Part shown: in pieces, positions 42,952-51,285 of the stretch
Numbering within the stretch: position 1 is the stretch's first letter
Layout: the number at the start of each line of letters is the position of its first letter
DNA from: Erysipelotrichaceae bacterium
GTDB taxonomy: Bacteria; Bacillota_I; Bacilli_A; Erysipelotrichales; Erysipelotrichaceae
Assembly: GCA_017419165.1 (NCBI GenBank)
Contig: JAFOLW010000073.1
Coordinates: 41,230 to 105,229 of the forward strand
Length of the DNA stretch: 64,000 nucleotides
Direction: 5' to 3'
Position numbers and translations under genes: made by a program
Notes under the pieces: model-generated
The model's database searches: none
Told to the model about the DNA's origin: nothing
What the model saw: the letters and a program-made list of their open reading frames with translations, nothing else

Positions 42952-44961
42952 ATGTCAAGACACGAAGATAAAGAAAAAATGATGGAAGAACTCTTCTCGA
43001 AAAGGAGAAGCAGTTTTTCAAATATCTACAATGACTCGGTCGATATCCTGAAGGATACGGAGAGCGAACTCAACCAGATCCTTCTGCAGAACCAGAAGGA
43101 TATCGAAGAGATGACCAAGAAGTTCAATTATTCGGACGATGATCTAAAGAAGCTCAAGGCCGATATCGAAAAGGATTTCAACATCTCGATCGAAACGCCG
43201 GAGACCGTCGTTCTGGGCAAGGCTTCCAAGGAAGTCTTCAACAACATCTACAAGGATCTCTCCGAGACGATCATCGGTGAAGATGAGGCGTGCAAATCTT
43301 TCACGACGGCATTCCGCAGACCTTACGTCATCGGTTCCGATCCCAAGAAGATCCGCAATTCGATCATCCTTTACGGGACCAACGGTACCGGCAGGCACCA
43401 GATGGTCTACCGGATGGGCGAACTGCTCAAGCACTACGGACTTTCCGTCTCCAGTGAAGTCATCGAGCTCGATATGTCCAGATACCAGTCCAGCTCTCAG
43501 GAAGTCCTTTTCTTACAGGACATCTATGTTGCCTTATCCGGCAAGAATCCGATCATCCTGATCGAGAATTTCGAAGAGGCATCGCCGATCTTCAACAGGA
43601 TGCTGGCGGAACTGGTCATGGAAGGAAACTGCGTTCTGAACAAGCGCTACACCTTGAAAAACAATCAGCTGGTGGAGGCGACCAATACGCTTTCCGGCGA
43701 TATCATCGACCGGCTCACCGGCAACGACAAGGTCCTGGTCTTCGTTACCGAGAAGAATCCGACCAAGCTCATGGATATCTTCGGCAAGTCGTTCATCGAA
43801 AAGATCGATGACAAGGTCAAGACCGAAAAGCTCGATGAGCAGTCGCTGATCAAGATCATCGGCCAGCTCGTCGATTCCCTGATCACCCGCTGTGCCAATC
43901 AGCTGGAGATCAAACTTGAGGTCGATCCTTCGATCAACGAATATCTCAAGTCGATCTATGAACCCAATGACGGTATCGATTCGATCTCGCCGAGCGTCAA
44001 GAAGATCTACAACGAGATGGTCGATATCGCTTTGAAACACGATGAATGTGAAAAGGTGAAGATCTCTTATGAAGATACGATCAAAGCCGTCTTCGATGAG
44101 ATCTCTCTGGACCTCGACATCGTCGATGATGCCAAGGCGGAAAGAGAAGAGATACAGAAGGAGCTCGATGAGATCGTCGGACTCGATGATGTCAAGAATT
44201 ATCTCTTATCCCTGGAGAATCTGATCAAGATCAATCAGATCCGTAAACAGAAGGGTCTCAAGACCAACGAGATCTCCAAACATATGATCTTTACCGGCAA
44301 CCCCGGTACCGGCAAGACGACGATCGCCCGTCTGGTCTCGCGCATGATGAAGGCCTGCGGCATCCTGAAACAGGGACAGCTGGTCGAAGTGACCAGAGCG
44401 GATCTCGTCGGCAAGTATGTCGGTCATACGGCGCCGCTCACGATGTCGGTCATCCAGTCGGCATTGGGTGGTGTGCTGTTCATCGATGAAGCGTATTCCT
44501 TATACCGCGGCAAGGATGATTCCTTCGGTCTGGAAGCCATCGATACCTTGGTCAAGGCGATGGAAGACCACCGCGACGATCTGATCGTCATCCTGGCGGG
44601 TTACACTAAGGAGATGTAGACGTTCTTAGAGGCCAACTCCGGTCTGAAGTCACGTTTTGCGAACGTCATCGAATTCTCCGATTACACCGGTGAAGAGCTG
44701 ATGCTGATCGCGAAGTCGATCGCCAAAGGCAAAGACTATGTCATCGCCGAAGATGCACTGCGTCCTTTGCAGGATTACTTCACGCTGATACAGAGCCGCA
44801 ACGATCCCAACTCCGGCAACGGCCGTCTGGCCAGGAACCTGGTGGAAGATGCGATACTCAATCAGTCCAAGCGTCTGCTGAATGACCCGGAAGCCCAGAT
44901 GAACGTTCTGGAGCGCGGGGATTTCAATCTGACAGAGAACAAATTTTCCGGAAAGAAATAG
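42952..44961 (+). pseudogene. Two-module AAA+ ATPase interrupted by one in-frame amber codon
   Basis: Reading through TAG at 44617-44619 gives about 669 residues. A degenerate first AAA module (about 100-350) has GTNGTGRHQM, a Walker A without its Lys. A second, CbbX/SpoVK-like module (from about 395) has GNPGTGKTTIARLV, Walker B VLFIDEAYSLY and the sensor region VILAGYTKEM, where the stop falls. After it the frame continues with TFLEANSGLKSRFANVIEFS (including the arginine finger) to residue 669. No other lesion is seen. A product ending at 555 residues would lack the arginine finger. A recent nonsense mutation, sequencing error or readthrough are the options; a CAG-to-TAG change would be enough. 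Confidence 0.8.
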
Positions 44962-44985
44962 GATCTTCGAAAGAAGATCTTTTTT
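44962..44985 (+). terminator. Terminator of the XpaC/AAA+ operon
   Basis: GATCTTC-GAAA-GAAGATC hairpin with a T6 run. Confidence 0.9.
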
Positions 44986-45025
44986 CTGCCATGTGTTACA
45001 GAATATGTTTTTTTGAACACATTGA

Positions 45026-45055
45026 TTGAATTACCGGTATCCGAGATACTATAAT
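45026..45055 (+). promoter_or_regulatory. Promoter of the UlaABC-type PTS operon
   Basis: TTGAAT, an 18-base spacer and TATAAT (45050-45055). Upstream, ATGTGTT (44991-44997) and AACACAT (45016-45022) form an inverted repeat that could bind an activator or repressor. Confidence 0.55.
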
Positions 45056-45082
45056 AAAAATAAGAAAGGTACCCGTTATCCG

Positions 45083-45532
45083 ATGGAAGAACTGGTAAGA
45101 ACAGACAATATAGCATCTCAGGTGGAAGTTTTCGACTGGAAAGATGCCATCCGCAAAGCGGGGCAGATCCTGATCGATACCGGCGACATCAAGGAAGCCT
45201 ATATCGAAGACATGATCGAAAGCGTCAATACCTTAGGCCCGTATATGGTGATCGCCAAGGGTTTTGCTTTAGCGCATGCGGCACCTTGCGAGGCGGTCTT
45301 ACATAATGCCGTGTCTCTGATCAATCTGAAAAACGGCGTCGATTTCGGCAGCCGCAACGATCCGGTGAACGTGGTGATGTGCCTGGCTTGTACGGACAGG
45401 CAGTCGCATATGGAAAAGATCCAGAAGATCGCCATGCGGCTGATGGAAGAGGGTACGATCGAAAGACTTGCTGAATGCAAGACCGATAAAGAATTATACG
45501 AAGTGTTCAATAAGATTAAGGAGAATGAATGA
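45083..45532 (+). CDS. PTS EIIA component, ascorbate/mannitol type (UlaC-like)
   Basis: A 149-residue EIIA of the PTS_EIIA type 2 (fructose/mannitol/ascorbate) fold. GFALAHAAPCEAV holds the phosphorylated His; NVVMCLACTD and HMEKIQKIAMRLMEEG match the C-terminal part. It receives phosphate from HPr and passes it to the EIIB encoded next. A weak AAAGGT ribosome site precedes the ATG, and the frame also opens upstream, before the predicted transcription start. It overlaps the EIIB gene by ATGA. Confidence 0.88.
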   Translation: MEELVRTDNIASQVEVFDWKDAIRKAGQILIDTGDIKEAYIEDMIESVNTLGPYMVIAKGFALAHAAPCEAVLHNAVSLINLKNGVDFGSRNDPVNVVMCLACTDRQSHMEKIQKIAMRLMEEGTIERLAECKTDKELYEVFNKIKENE

Positions 45533-45819
45533 TGAAAGTACCAAAAATTCAATGCGTCTGCGGATTCGGCTGCGGTTCGTCCCTCATGCTGAGGATGGCG
45601 ATCGACGACATCCTGAAGAAACACGATCTGGAAGCGGATACGTTCTGCGGTGATGTCGGGACCTGTCTGTCCAATCCATGCGATGTGATCTTCATTTCCA
45701 GAGAACTTGCCGAAAGGATCGTCGACCGCGCCGATGTACCGGTCAGGATCATCGAGAATTTCATGGACAGCTCTGAAGTGGAAGAAAAAGTTCTCGAGTA
45801 TATGAACTCTCTGAATTAG
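45529..45819 (+). CDS. PTS EIIB component, ascorbate type (UlaB-like)
   Basis: A 96-residue EIIB of the lactose/cellobiose-like (SgaB/UlaB) fold. The phosphorylated Cys sits in CVCGFGCGSSLMLRM, the usual CGxGxGSS loop, and SNPCDVIFISRELAERI follows. It phosphorylates the sugar during transport through EIIC. AAGGAGAATG precedes the ATG. A second ATG at 45532 is an equally likely start. Confidence 0.88.
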   Translation: MMKVPKIQCVCGFGCGSSLMLRMAIDDILKKHDLEADTFCGDVGTCLSNPCDVIFISRELAERIVDRADVPVRIIENFMDSSEVEEKVLEYMNSLN

Positions 45820-45865
45820 TTGTTTATTGGGGAAAGATAAGTAATAAAGGAAAAGGAGGCTACTT

Positions 45866-47134
45866 ATGTCAATTCTCAATTTCATCATCAATGAGATCTT
45901 TGGTCAAGGCGCGATCTTCCTTTCGCTCGTCGCGATGGTCGGCCTGATCCTGCAGAAGAAGTCCGTTTCCGAAGTCGTCAGAGGAACTCTGATGACCGCG
46001 ATCGGTTTCTTCGTACTGAATACCGGTACCGGTCTGATCACCGGCAATTCGATCGACGGCATCATCACCGCATTCAATACTTTGATGCCGGGCAATGCTT
46101 CGGCACCTGCTTCGATCGATATCGGCGGACAGTACGGTACCCAGATCGGTATCGTCATGATCCTGGCGTTTGCGATCAACCTGGTCGTTGCCCGCTTCAC
46201 GCCTTGGAAATCGGTCTTCCTCACAGGCCACATGCTTTACTGGTTCCCATACGTCTTCATCGCAGCCGGTGTTGATGCCGGCCTGACAGGCGGCAAGCTG
46301 ATCGGTCTGGCTGCGATCTTCACGGCTTTGTACATGATCGTCGCACCGAACCTGATGAGACCGTTAGTCAAGGATGTCACGGGCAAGGACGATTTCACGA
46401 TCGGTCACCCGACGACGACGCTTTCCGTCATCGCCGGTATCGTTGCACCGCTGGTCGGTGACAAGTCCAAGAGCTGCGAAGATCTCAAGCTTCCGAAGTC
46501 TCTGGGATTCCTGAGAGAAGTTTCCATCACCGGTTCCATTGCGATCGCTGTCGTTTACATCATCATGTACTTCGTCGTTTCCGGTGCCGGTCTTTCTCCG
46601 GCGGAAGTCTTCGGCTACGGCGGCAGCTTCTTCTCTTACTGGTTCACACATTCCGTTTACTTCGGCGTCGGTGTCACTGTCATGCTGCAGGGCGTCCGTA
46701 TGCTGATCGCGGAGATCGTTCCGGCGTTCAAGGGCGTTGCCGAAAAACTGGTCCCGGGTGCGATCCCTGCTCTGGACTGCCCGGTCATCTTCGGTTACGG
46801 TCCGAACTCCCTGCTGATCGGCTTCATCGTTGCCGTCATCACTTCGACGATCACGATCCTGGTCACCAGAGGCATGTTCCCGACGGTCATCATTCCGTTG
46901 ATCTTCACCTGCTTCTTTGAGAACGGCTGTGCTGCGATCATCGCCAATGCCAAAGGCGGCATCCGCGGTACGGTCATCGCCTGTGCACTCAACGGTATCA
47001 TCATGGTCCTGCTGGTCGGCTTCGGTGCATACTTCTTCAACAACACGATACAGCCTTGGATGCTGGTCTACGGCGGCCAGGACTTCTCGCTGTTCGGCAT
47101 CATCGAAGGCCTGATCGCAAAGATCCTCGCATAA
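45866..47134 (+). CDS. PTS EIIC component, ascorbate type (UlaA/SgaT-like)
   Basis: A 422-residue polytopic permease of the ascorbate-type EIIC family with about ten hydrophobic helices. GFFVLNTGTGLI, FTPWKSVFLTGHMLYW, IGHPTTTLSVIAG and NAKGGIRGTVIACALNG are family-like segments. It imports and phosphorylates L-ascorbate or a related acid sugar with the two upstream subunits; the exact substrate is not proven, and no ascorbate-6-phosphate catabolic genes are adjacent. AAAGGAGG precedes the ATG. Confidence 0.9.
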   Translation: MSILNFIINEIFGQGAIFLSLVAMVGLILQKKSVSEVVRGTLMTAIGFFVLNTGTGLITGNSIDGIITAFNTLMPGNASAPASIDIGGQYGTQIGIVMILAFAINLVVARFTPWKSVFLTGHMLYWFPYVFIAAGVDAGLTGGKLIGLAAIFTALYMIVAPNLMRPLVKDVTGKDDFTIGHPTTTLSVIAGIVAPLVGDKSKSCEDLKLPKSLGFLREVSITGSIAIAVVYIIMYFVVSGAGLSPAEVFGYGGSFFSYWFTHSVYFGVGVTVMLQGVRMLIAEIVPAFKGVAEKLVPGAIPALDCPVIFGYGPNSLLIGFIVAVITSTITILVTRGMFPTVIIPLIFTCFFENGCAAIIANAKGGIRGTVIACALNGIIMVLLVGFGAYFFNNTIQPWMLVYGGQDFSLFGIIEGLIAKILA

Positions 47135-47157
47135 GGACTTTCATAAGGCATTATGAA

Positions 47158-47187
47158 AAATACTCCGGTCTTTGCCGGAGTATTTTT
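47158..47187. terminator. Bidirectional terminator between the PTS operon and the YegP-like gene
   Basis: AAATACTCCGG-TCTTTG-CCGGAGTATTT, an 11-bp stem with T7 on the + strand and an A-rich 5' flank that gives T5 on the - strand. Confidence 0.92.
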
Positions 47188-47207
47188 TTGATGGTTTTTG
47201 ATCCTGA

Positions 47208-47591
47208 TTATTTCTTGGCAGGAGCTTTCTTTTCGATCTCTGCTTCCGCATTCTTCCTGACGGACTTGATGCCGTTCTTGCAGGATGTCAGAGAATTGTA
47301 GCCTTCGGATCTGCCGATGGATTTTGCGTTGGCGGCAATGAGCCTGAAGTAGTACTTTTCGTCTTTGCCCTGGAAGATCTCGAACTTCGGGTTCTTGGCA
47401 GGAACGACTTCTTTGGCAGTGAGGTCTACGACCGGTGCTTCCGGTGCATTCTTGGCAACACTGCGGATGCCTTTGACTGCGCCTTTTCTTGCGGCATACA
47501 TCTGAGATGTAAGGATAGGTTCGCCATTGCTGGCGATAAGGTTGAAATGATACTTGCCGGATGGGCTTAACGTAATAACATACTTGCTCAT
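47208..47591 (-). CDS. YegP-like protein with two DUF1508 repeats
   Basis: A 127-residue protein with two tandem DUF1508 units (about 1-50: YHFNLIASNGEPILTSQMY; and about 68-115: YYFRLIAANAKSIGRSEGY), each ending with an AxKNGIKSVxKNA helix. The second half ends in a Lys/Ala tail. The family is small, cytosolic and of unknown function. AGGAGG precedes the ATG. It converges with the PTS operon. Confidence 0.9.
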   Translation of the reverse strand: MSKYVITLSPSGKYHFNLIASNGEPILTSQMYAARKGAVKGIRSVAKNAPEAPVVDLTAKEVVPAKNPKFEIFQGKDEKYYFRLIAANAKSIGRSEGYNSLTSCKNGIKSVRKNAEAEIEKKAPAKK

Positions 47592-47816
47592 ACTTTTCCT
47601 CCTGTTATTATTATGATGAAATAAAGCTTTAACTAATTTTATTGTAAAATGTGAAATGGTCTTTTTTCAAGTTCCGCGAGGCATCTTTTGATCACAGATC
47701 GGTACCTTTTTGCGGAGAAGATGATAAAACGAAGGAGTACCGGACCCTCTTGTTTCAAAAGCGGAAGACATGCGGGAGTCAGGGCATCTTTTCTATAACA
47801 TTTTCGAATTTTCGTA

Positions 47817-47830
47817 TAGAATGGTAATGT
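47817..47830 (+). promoter_or_regulatory. TAGAAT promoter of mnmE, near-leaderless
   Basis: TAGAAT at 47817-47822 and eight bases to ATG 47831, predicting a leader of about 2 bases. There is no Shine-Dalgarno sequence. The 240-base gap upstream (47592-47816) shows no other gene I can support. Confidence 0.55.
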
Positions 47831-49141
47831 ATGTTGAATGATACGATCTGTGCGATCTCCACAGCTTTGAAAGACGGAGCGATCTCCATCGTCAGGATGT
47901 CCGGTGACGAGTCTTTTGACATTATCCGCAGGATCTCGGATGTGAAAAAGATCAGCGCGAATACGATCGTCTATTCCCACATCAGGGATGAGGGAAAGAT
48001 CGTCGATGAAGTCCTGATCTCCTTTTTTGCTGCAGGGAAGTCGTATACGAAAGAGGATATGGTCGAGATCAACTGTCATGGCGGTGTCTATGTCACAAGA
48101 CTCATCCTCAATCTGCTTTTAAAGAACGGCTGCCGTCTGGCGGAACCGGGGGAATTCACCAAACGGGCTTACCTCAACGGCAGGATCGACCTTGCGGAAG
48201 CGGATTCCATCAACGATCTGATCCGGGCTCAAAGCATGATACAGGCCAGATCGGCGATCCGCGGCATGAACGGTTCGGTGCAGCATCTGATCGATCCGCT
48301 GATGGCGGAGATGAAAGATGTCATTGCGATGATCGAAGTCAATATCGATTATCCGGAATATGAAGACGAAACGGAAATGACCGATGAAGTCTTGGCTCCG
48401 TACATCGAAAAATGGAAGGCGCAGTGTGAAGAGATGATCGACAAGGCGGAACGCTTCCGTCTGATCAAAGACGGTCTGAATACCGTCATCATCGGCAAGC
48501 CCAATGTCGGCAAGTCTTCTTTGCTGAATGCCTTGCTGCAGAAAGAGAAAGCGATCGTCACCGATATCGCCGGTACCACAAGAGATCTGGTCGAGGGCAA
48601 AGTGAGCCTGAAGAACGTCACTTTGAACCTGATCGATACGGCGGGGATCCGCGATACGAAGGAAGAGATCGAAAAGATCGGCATCGAAAAGACGTTCCAG
48701 GCACTGGAAGAAGCCGACCTCATCCTGCTGGTCGTCGATGCATCGGATATCGATGAGGAAGACGAAGCACTGATGAGAAAGTACGAAGGAAAGAATACGG
48801 TCATCGTCTACAACAAGTCCGATCTTGTGAAGAAAGGCGAGATCTCGATCAGTGCCAGAGATCACGACATCGCTTCTTTGACCGACTATCTCAATGAGCG
48901 TTACAAGGAGGACATCGATCTGGCGGAGGAAGATATCCTCAACAACGAGCGGCAGATCGCTTTCATGAAGATGTGCTATGACGAATTGAAGACGGCTTAC
49001 GATCACCTCGGTTACGTCACGACCGATGTCATCGTGACCGATCTCGATGCCGCTTACCATGACTTATGTCAGATCTTGGGAAAGGAATACCAGGAGGATC
49101 TGATCGATCATATGTTCAGAAACTTCTGTCTGGGAAAATGA
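47831..49141 (+). CDS. mnmE: tRNA modification GTPase MnmE
   Basis: A 436-residue MnmE (TrmE). It has an N-terminal THF-binding domain (DTICAISTALKDGAISIVRMSG; HGGVYVTRLIL; AEPGEFTKRAYLNGRIDL), a helical domain, and an inserted G domain with GKPNVGKSSLLNAL, DIAGTTRD, DTAGIR and NKSD. The C-terminus FCLGK carries the catalytic Cys of the usual C(I/L)GK. With MnmG it adds carboxymethylaminomethyl groups to wobble U34. Slightly short (family about 450-460). It overlaps the tatD-like gene. Confidence 0.96.
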   Translation: MLNDTICAISTALKDGAISIVRMSGDESFDIIRRISDVKKISANTIVYSHIRDEGKIVDEVLISFFAAGKSYTKEDMVEINCHGGVYVTRLILNLLLKNGCRLAEPGEFTKRAYLNGRIDLAEADSINDLIRAQSMIQARSAIRGMNGSVQHLIDPLMAEMKDVIAMIEVNIDYPEYEDETEMTDEVLAPYIEKWKAQCEEMIDKAERFRLIKDGLNTVIIGKPNVGKSSLLNALLQKEKAIVTDIAGTTRDLVEGKVSLKNVTLNLIDTAGIRDTKEEIEKIGIEKTFQALEEADLILLVVDASDIDEEDEALMRKYEGKNTVIVYNKSDLVKKGEISISARDHDIASLTDYLNERYKEDIDLAEEDILNNERQIAFMKMCYDELKTAYDHLGYVTTDVIVTDLDAAYHDLCQILGKEYQEDLIDHMFRNFCLGK

Positions 49142-49899
49142 TGAACTGGCTGGATTCACACTGTCATATCAATGATACCGCCTTCAGGGAAGACCTCGAC
49201 GCGGTATTGGAACACATGGCCGAAAACGACGTGACGAAGGCAATGATCATCTCTTCCTATATCGAAGATTATGAATTTGCCAAGACGATATCTCATGAAA
49301 AGATCGCTTTCAAGCGGTCTCTGGGCATCTATCCGGGGGATGCCGATGCCGTCGATGAAACACTGTTTGAGCGTTTCGCTTCGCTTTTTGAAGAAGAGAC
49401 CTGCTGTGCCATCGGCGAGATCGGTCTGGATTATCACTGGACTTCGGACAATAAAGAAAAGCAGAAGGAGATCTTTTCCCGGCAGGTCCGGCTTGCGCAG
49501 GAGCTTCATAAGCCGGTCATCATCCACAGCCGGGATGCCATCGAAGATACCTATGAGATCTTGAAAAGCTGTCCGGTGAAGGGCGTCATGCACTGTTATT
49601 CCGATGATGCGGACTGGGCAAAGAAATTTCTTGAACTGGGATTTTATATCTCGATCGCCGGTCCGGTGACCTGGAAGAAGGCGAAGAAGGAGCTTGAAGT
49701 GATCCATGCCGTACCGGTCGACAGACTGCTGATCGAGACGGACTGTCCTTATCTTGCGCCGTCGCCGATGCGCGGCAGGCGCAATGAGCCGTCCTTCGTC
49801 GTCTATACGGGAAAAAAGATCGCCGAAGAGCTCGGCATCGGAGAAGAGAGTTTCAAAAGACAGCTGAATGAAAATTATCATTCCCTGTTTACGCTATAA
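49141..49899 (+). CDS. TatD-family metal-dependent hydrolase
   Basis: A 252-residue TIM-barrel deoxyribonuclease-like protein. DSHCHIND at the start gives the HxH metal site, IGEIGLDYHW, KPVIIHSRDA, GVMHCYSDD and ETDCPYLAPSPMRGRRNEPSFV follow in family order. TatD/YcfH enzymes are Mg-dependent 3'-5' DNases or related hydrolases. The start at 49141 touches the mnmE stop; ATG 49138 is an alternative. Confidence 0.9.
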   Translation: MNWLDSHCHINDTAFREDLDAVLEHMAENDVTKAMIISSYIEDYEFAKTISHEKIAFKRSLGIYPGDADAVDETLFERFASLFEEETCCAIGEIGLDYHWTSDNKEKQKEIFSRQVRLAQELHKPVIIHSRDAIEDTYEILKSCPVKGVMHCYSDDADWAKKFLELGFYISIAGPVTWKKAKKELEVIHAVPVDRLLIETDCPYLAPSPMRGRRNEPSFVVYTGKKIAEELGIGEESFKRQLNENYHSLFTL

Positions 49900-49900
49900 T
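49895..49900 (+). promoter_or_regulatory. -10 box upstream of the 49928 gene
   Basis: TATAAT overlapping the end of the tatD-like gene; the leader of about 20 bases contains AGGAGA before ATG 49928. Confidence 0.5.
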
Positions 49901-49927
49901 ATTTAATAGATCAGGAGAATCAACAAG

Positions 49928-50728
49928 ATGGAAATTATATTTTTTGCCGCAATGTTCTGCCTGCTGGTGTATGTGATGTACCGCAATGTGACATTGATCG
50001 CCCGCTACAGACACAATAAGGAATATATCGAATGTTACAAGGAGCTTTTGGCGGAGTCGGATACCGCGTATGACCGCATCTGCAGCTACATTGAAAATGA
50101 AAAAGAAGCGGAATTTCAGAACAAAGGCCGCATCCTGAAACTGTATGAACAGATGCTGAGAGGGGAAGATACTTCCGATACCATGAACGATCTCGACCTC
50201 AAGGCGGTCTTTTTCAGGAAGGGGAAGTATTCCAGAGCGATGGCGGCGACCAATACGGATGTTTTTGTCTGGCTCTATCTGGATATGGCCAAGGCCAGGA
50301 GACTTTCCAAGTTCGATGTCCTGGACGCTCTGAAGGAAAAGTTCGATGCGATCCCCGAGATGGAGAACCGCGTCGAATATCAGCTGCTCAAGGCGATCTA
50401 CAACGCGCTTTGCGAAAAAGAAGATGCCGGCGTGGAAGTCCTGTCTTCGATGCTGGACGGCGGTTTCGCCAAATACGAATATGAGAAGAATCTAATCGGC
50501 TTATTCAAGCGCTTTGCTTCTTCGACGCTGGCGTATTCCGGCGAACCGATGGAAGATTACTATAAGGAAGACCTGCATTCTTTTGCCGGAACGCAGATCG
50601 GCAAGACCTACATGAGAGATCTTGAGATCCTGGAAAAGTATCCGCCGAGAACGCCGAAGGAAGAAGAAAAAGAAGAGATCAAAGAAGAAGTTTCCCAAGA
50701 AGAAACCAAGGAAGAAGATAAAGACTGA
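49928..50728 (+). CDS. Membrane-anchored helical protein of unknown function
   Basis: A 266-residue protein with an N-terminal membrane helix (about 2-19) and a cytosolic helical body that looks TPR-like in spacing (repeated amphipathic helices, e.g. YLDMAKARRLSKFDVLDALK). The tail (about 235-266) is a Glu/Lys-rich acidic stretch. No family is recognised. AGGAGA precedes it and its stop abuts the pth start, so it is co-transcribed with pth-mfd. Confidence 0.65.
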   Translation: MEIIFFAAMFCLLVYVMYRNVTLIARYRHNKEYIECYKELLAESDTAYDRICSYIENEKEAEFQNKGRILKLYEQMLRGEDTSDTMNDLDLKAVFFRKGKYSRAMAATNTDVFVWLYLDMAKARRLSKFDVLDALKEKFDAIPEMENRVEYQLLKAIYNALCEKEDAGVEVLSSMLDGGFAKYEYEKNLIGLFKRFASSTLAYSGEPMEDYYKEDLHSFAGTQIGKTYMRDLEILEKYPPRTPKEEEKEEIKEEVSQEETKEEDKD

Positions 50729-51285
50729 TGAAGCTGATCGTCGGTCTGGGAAATCCGGGGATCGAATATGAAAAAACTCGTCATAACGCGGGTTTTTTAC
50801 TGATCGACCGTCTGTGTGAAAAACTGTCTCTTGAACTGGACAAGTCCAAGTGCAGGGCAAGATACGGGATCTTCCGCTATAAAGGCGACAGGATCATCAT
50901 CGCCAAACCGCAGACTTATATGAACCTGTCGGGAGAAGCTGTCGTCTCTCTGATGCATTTTTACGGCATCGATGTCAGCGATCTGATCGTCGTCCATGAC
51001 GACCTCGATCTGCCGGTAGGCAAGCTGCGTTTACGGAGACAGGGATCCAGCGGCGGCCAGAAGGGCATGGGCAATATCATACAGCTGCTCGGCACCTCGA
51101 AGATCGACCGCATCCGTATCGGCATCTCCAACGACAAGAAGATCGACACGAAGGACTATGTCCTTTCTTCGTTTTCGAAGGAAGATGAAAAGATCCTCGA
51201 CGAGGTCTTTGATAAGGGGGCGGAAGCTTTGATCTATGCCTTTGACCATGATTTCGATCTGGTCATGTCAAAATACAACGGATGA
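50728..51285 (+). CDS. pth: Peptidyl-tRNA hydrolase
   Basis: A 185-residue Pth, which frees tRNA from stalled peptidyl-tRNAs. GLGNPGIEYEKTRHNAGF contains the catalytic His, KPQTYMNLSGEAV the substrate-binding Asn, and VVHDDLDLPVGKLRLR and GSSGGQKGMGNI complete the site. Length is normal. Its ATG overlaps the previous stop and its end overlaps mfd by ATGA; pth-mfd adjacency is also found in B. subtilis. Confidence 0.97.
   Translation: MKLIVGLGNPGIEYEKTRHNAGFLLIDRLCEKLSLELDKSKCRARYGIFRYKGDRIIIAKPQTYMNLSGEAVVSLMHFYGIDVSDLIVVHDDLDLPVGKLRLRRQGSSGGQKGMGNIIQLLGTSKIDRIRIGISNDKKIDTKDYVLSSFSKEDEKILDEVFDKGAEALIYAFDHDFDLVMSKYNG

Noticed and set aside
44617..44619. UAG recoding as a sense codon
   Set aside because: TAG acts as an ordinary stop in this window (epimerase 10650-10652, small membrane gene 17828-17830). 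A local mutation or sequencing error is simpler.
47592..47816. Minus-strand open frames between the YegP-like gene and mnmE
   Set aside because: Two overlapping frames look partly coding, but there is no ribosome site or recognisable motif, and the longer one extends antisense into mnmE. It could be a decayed gene, but I cannot support it.
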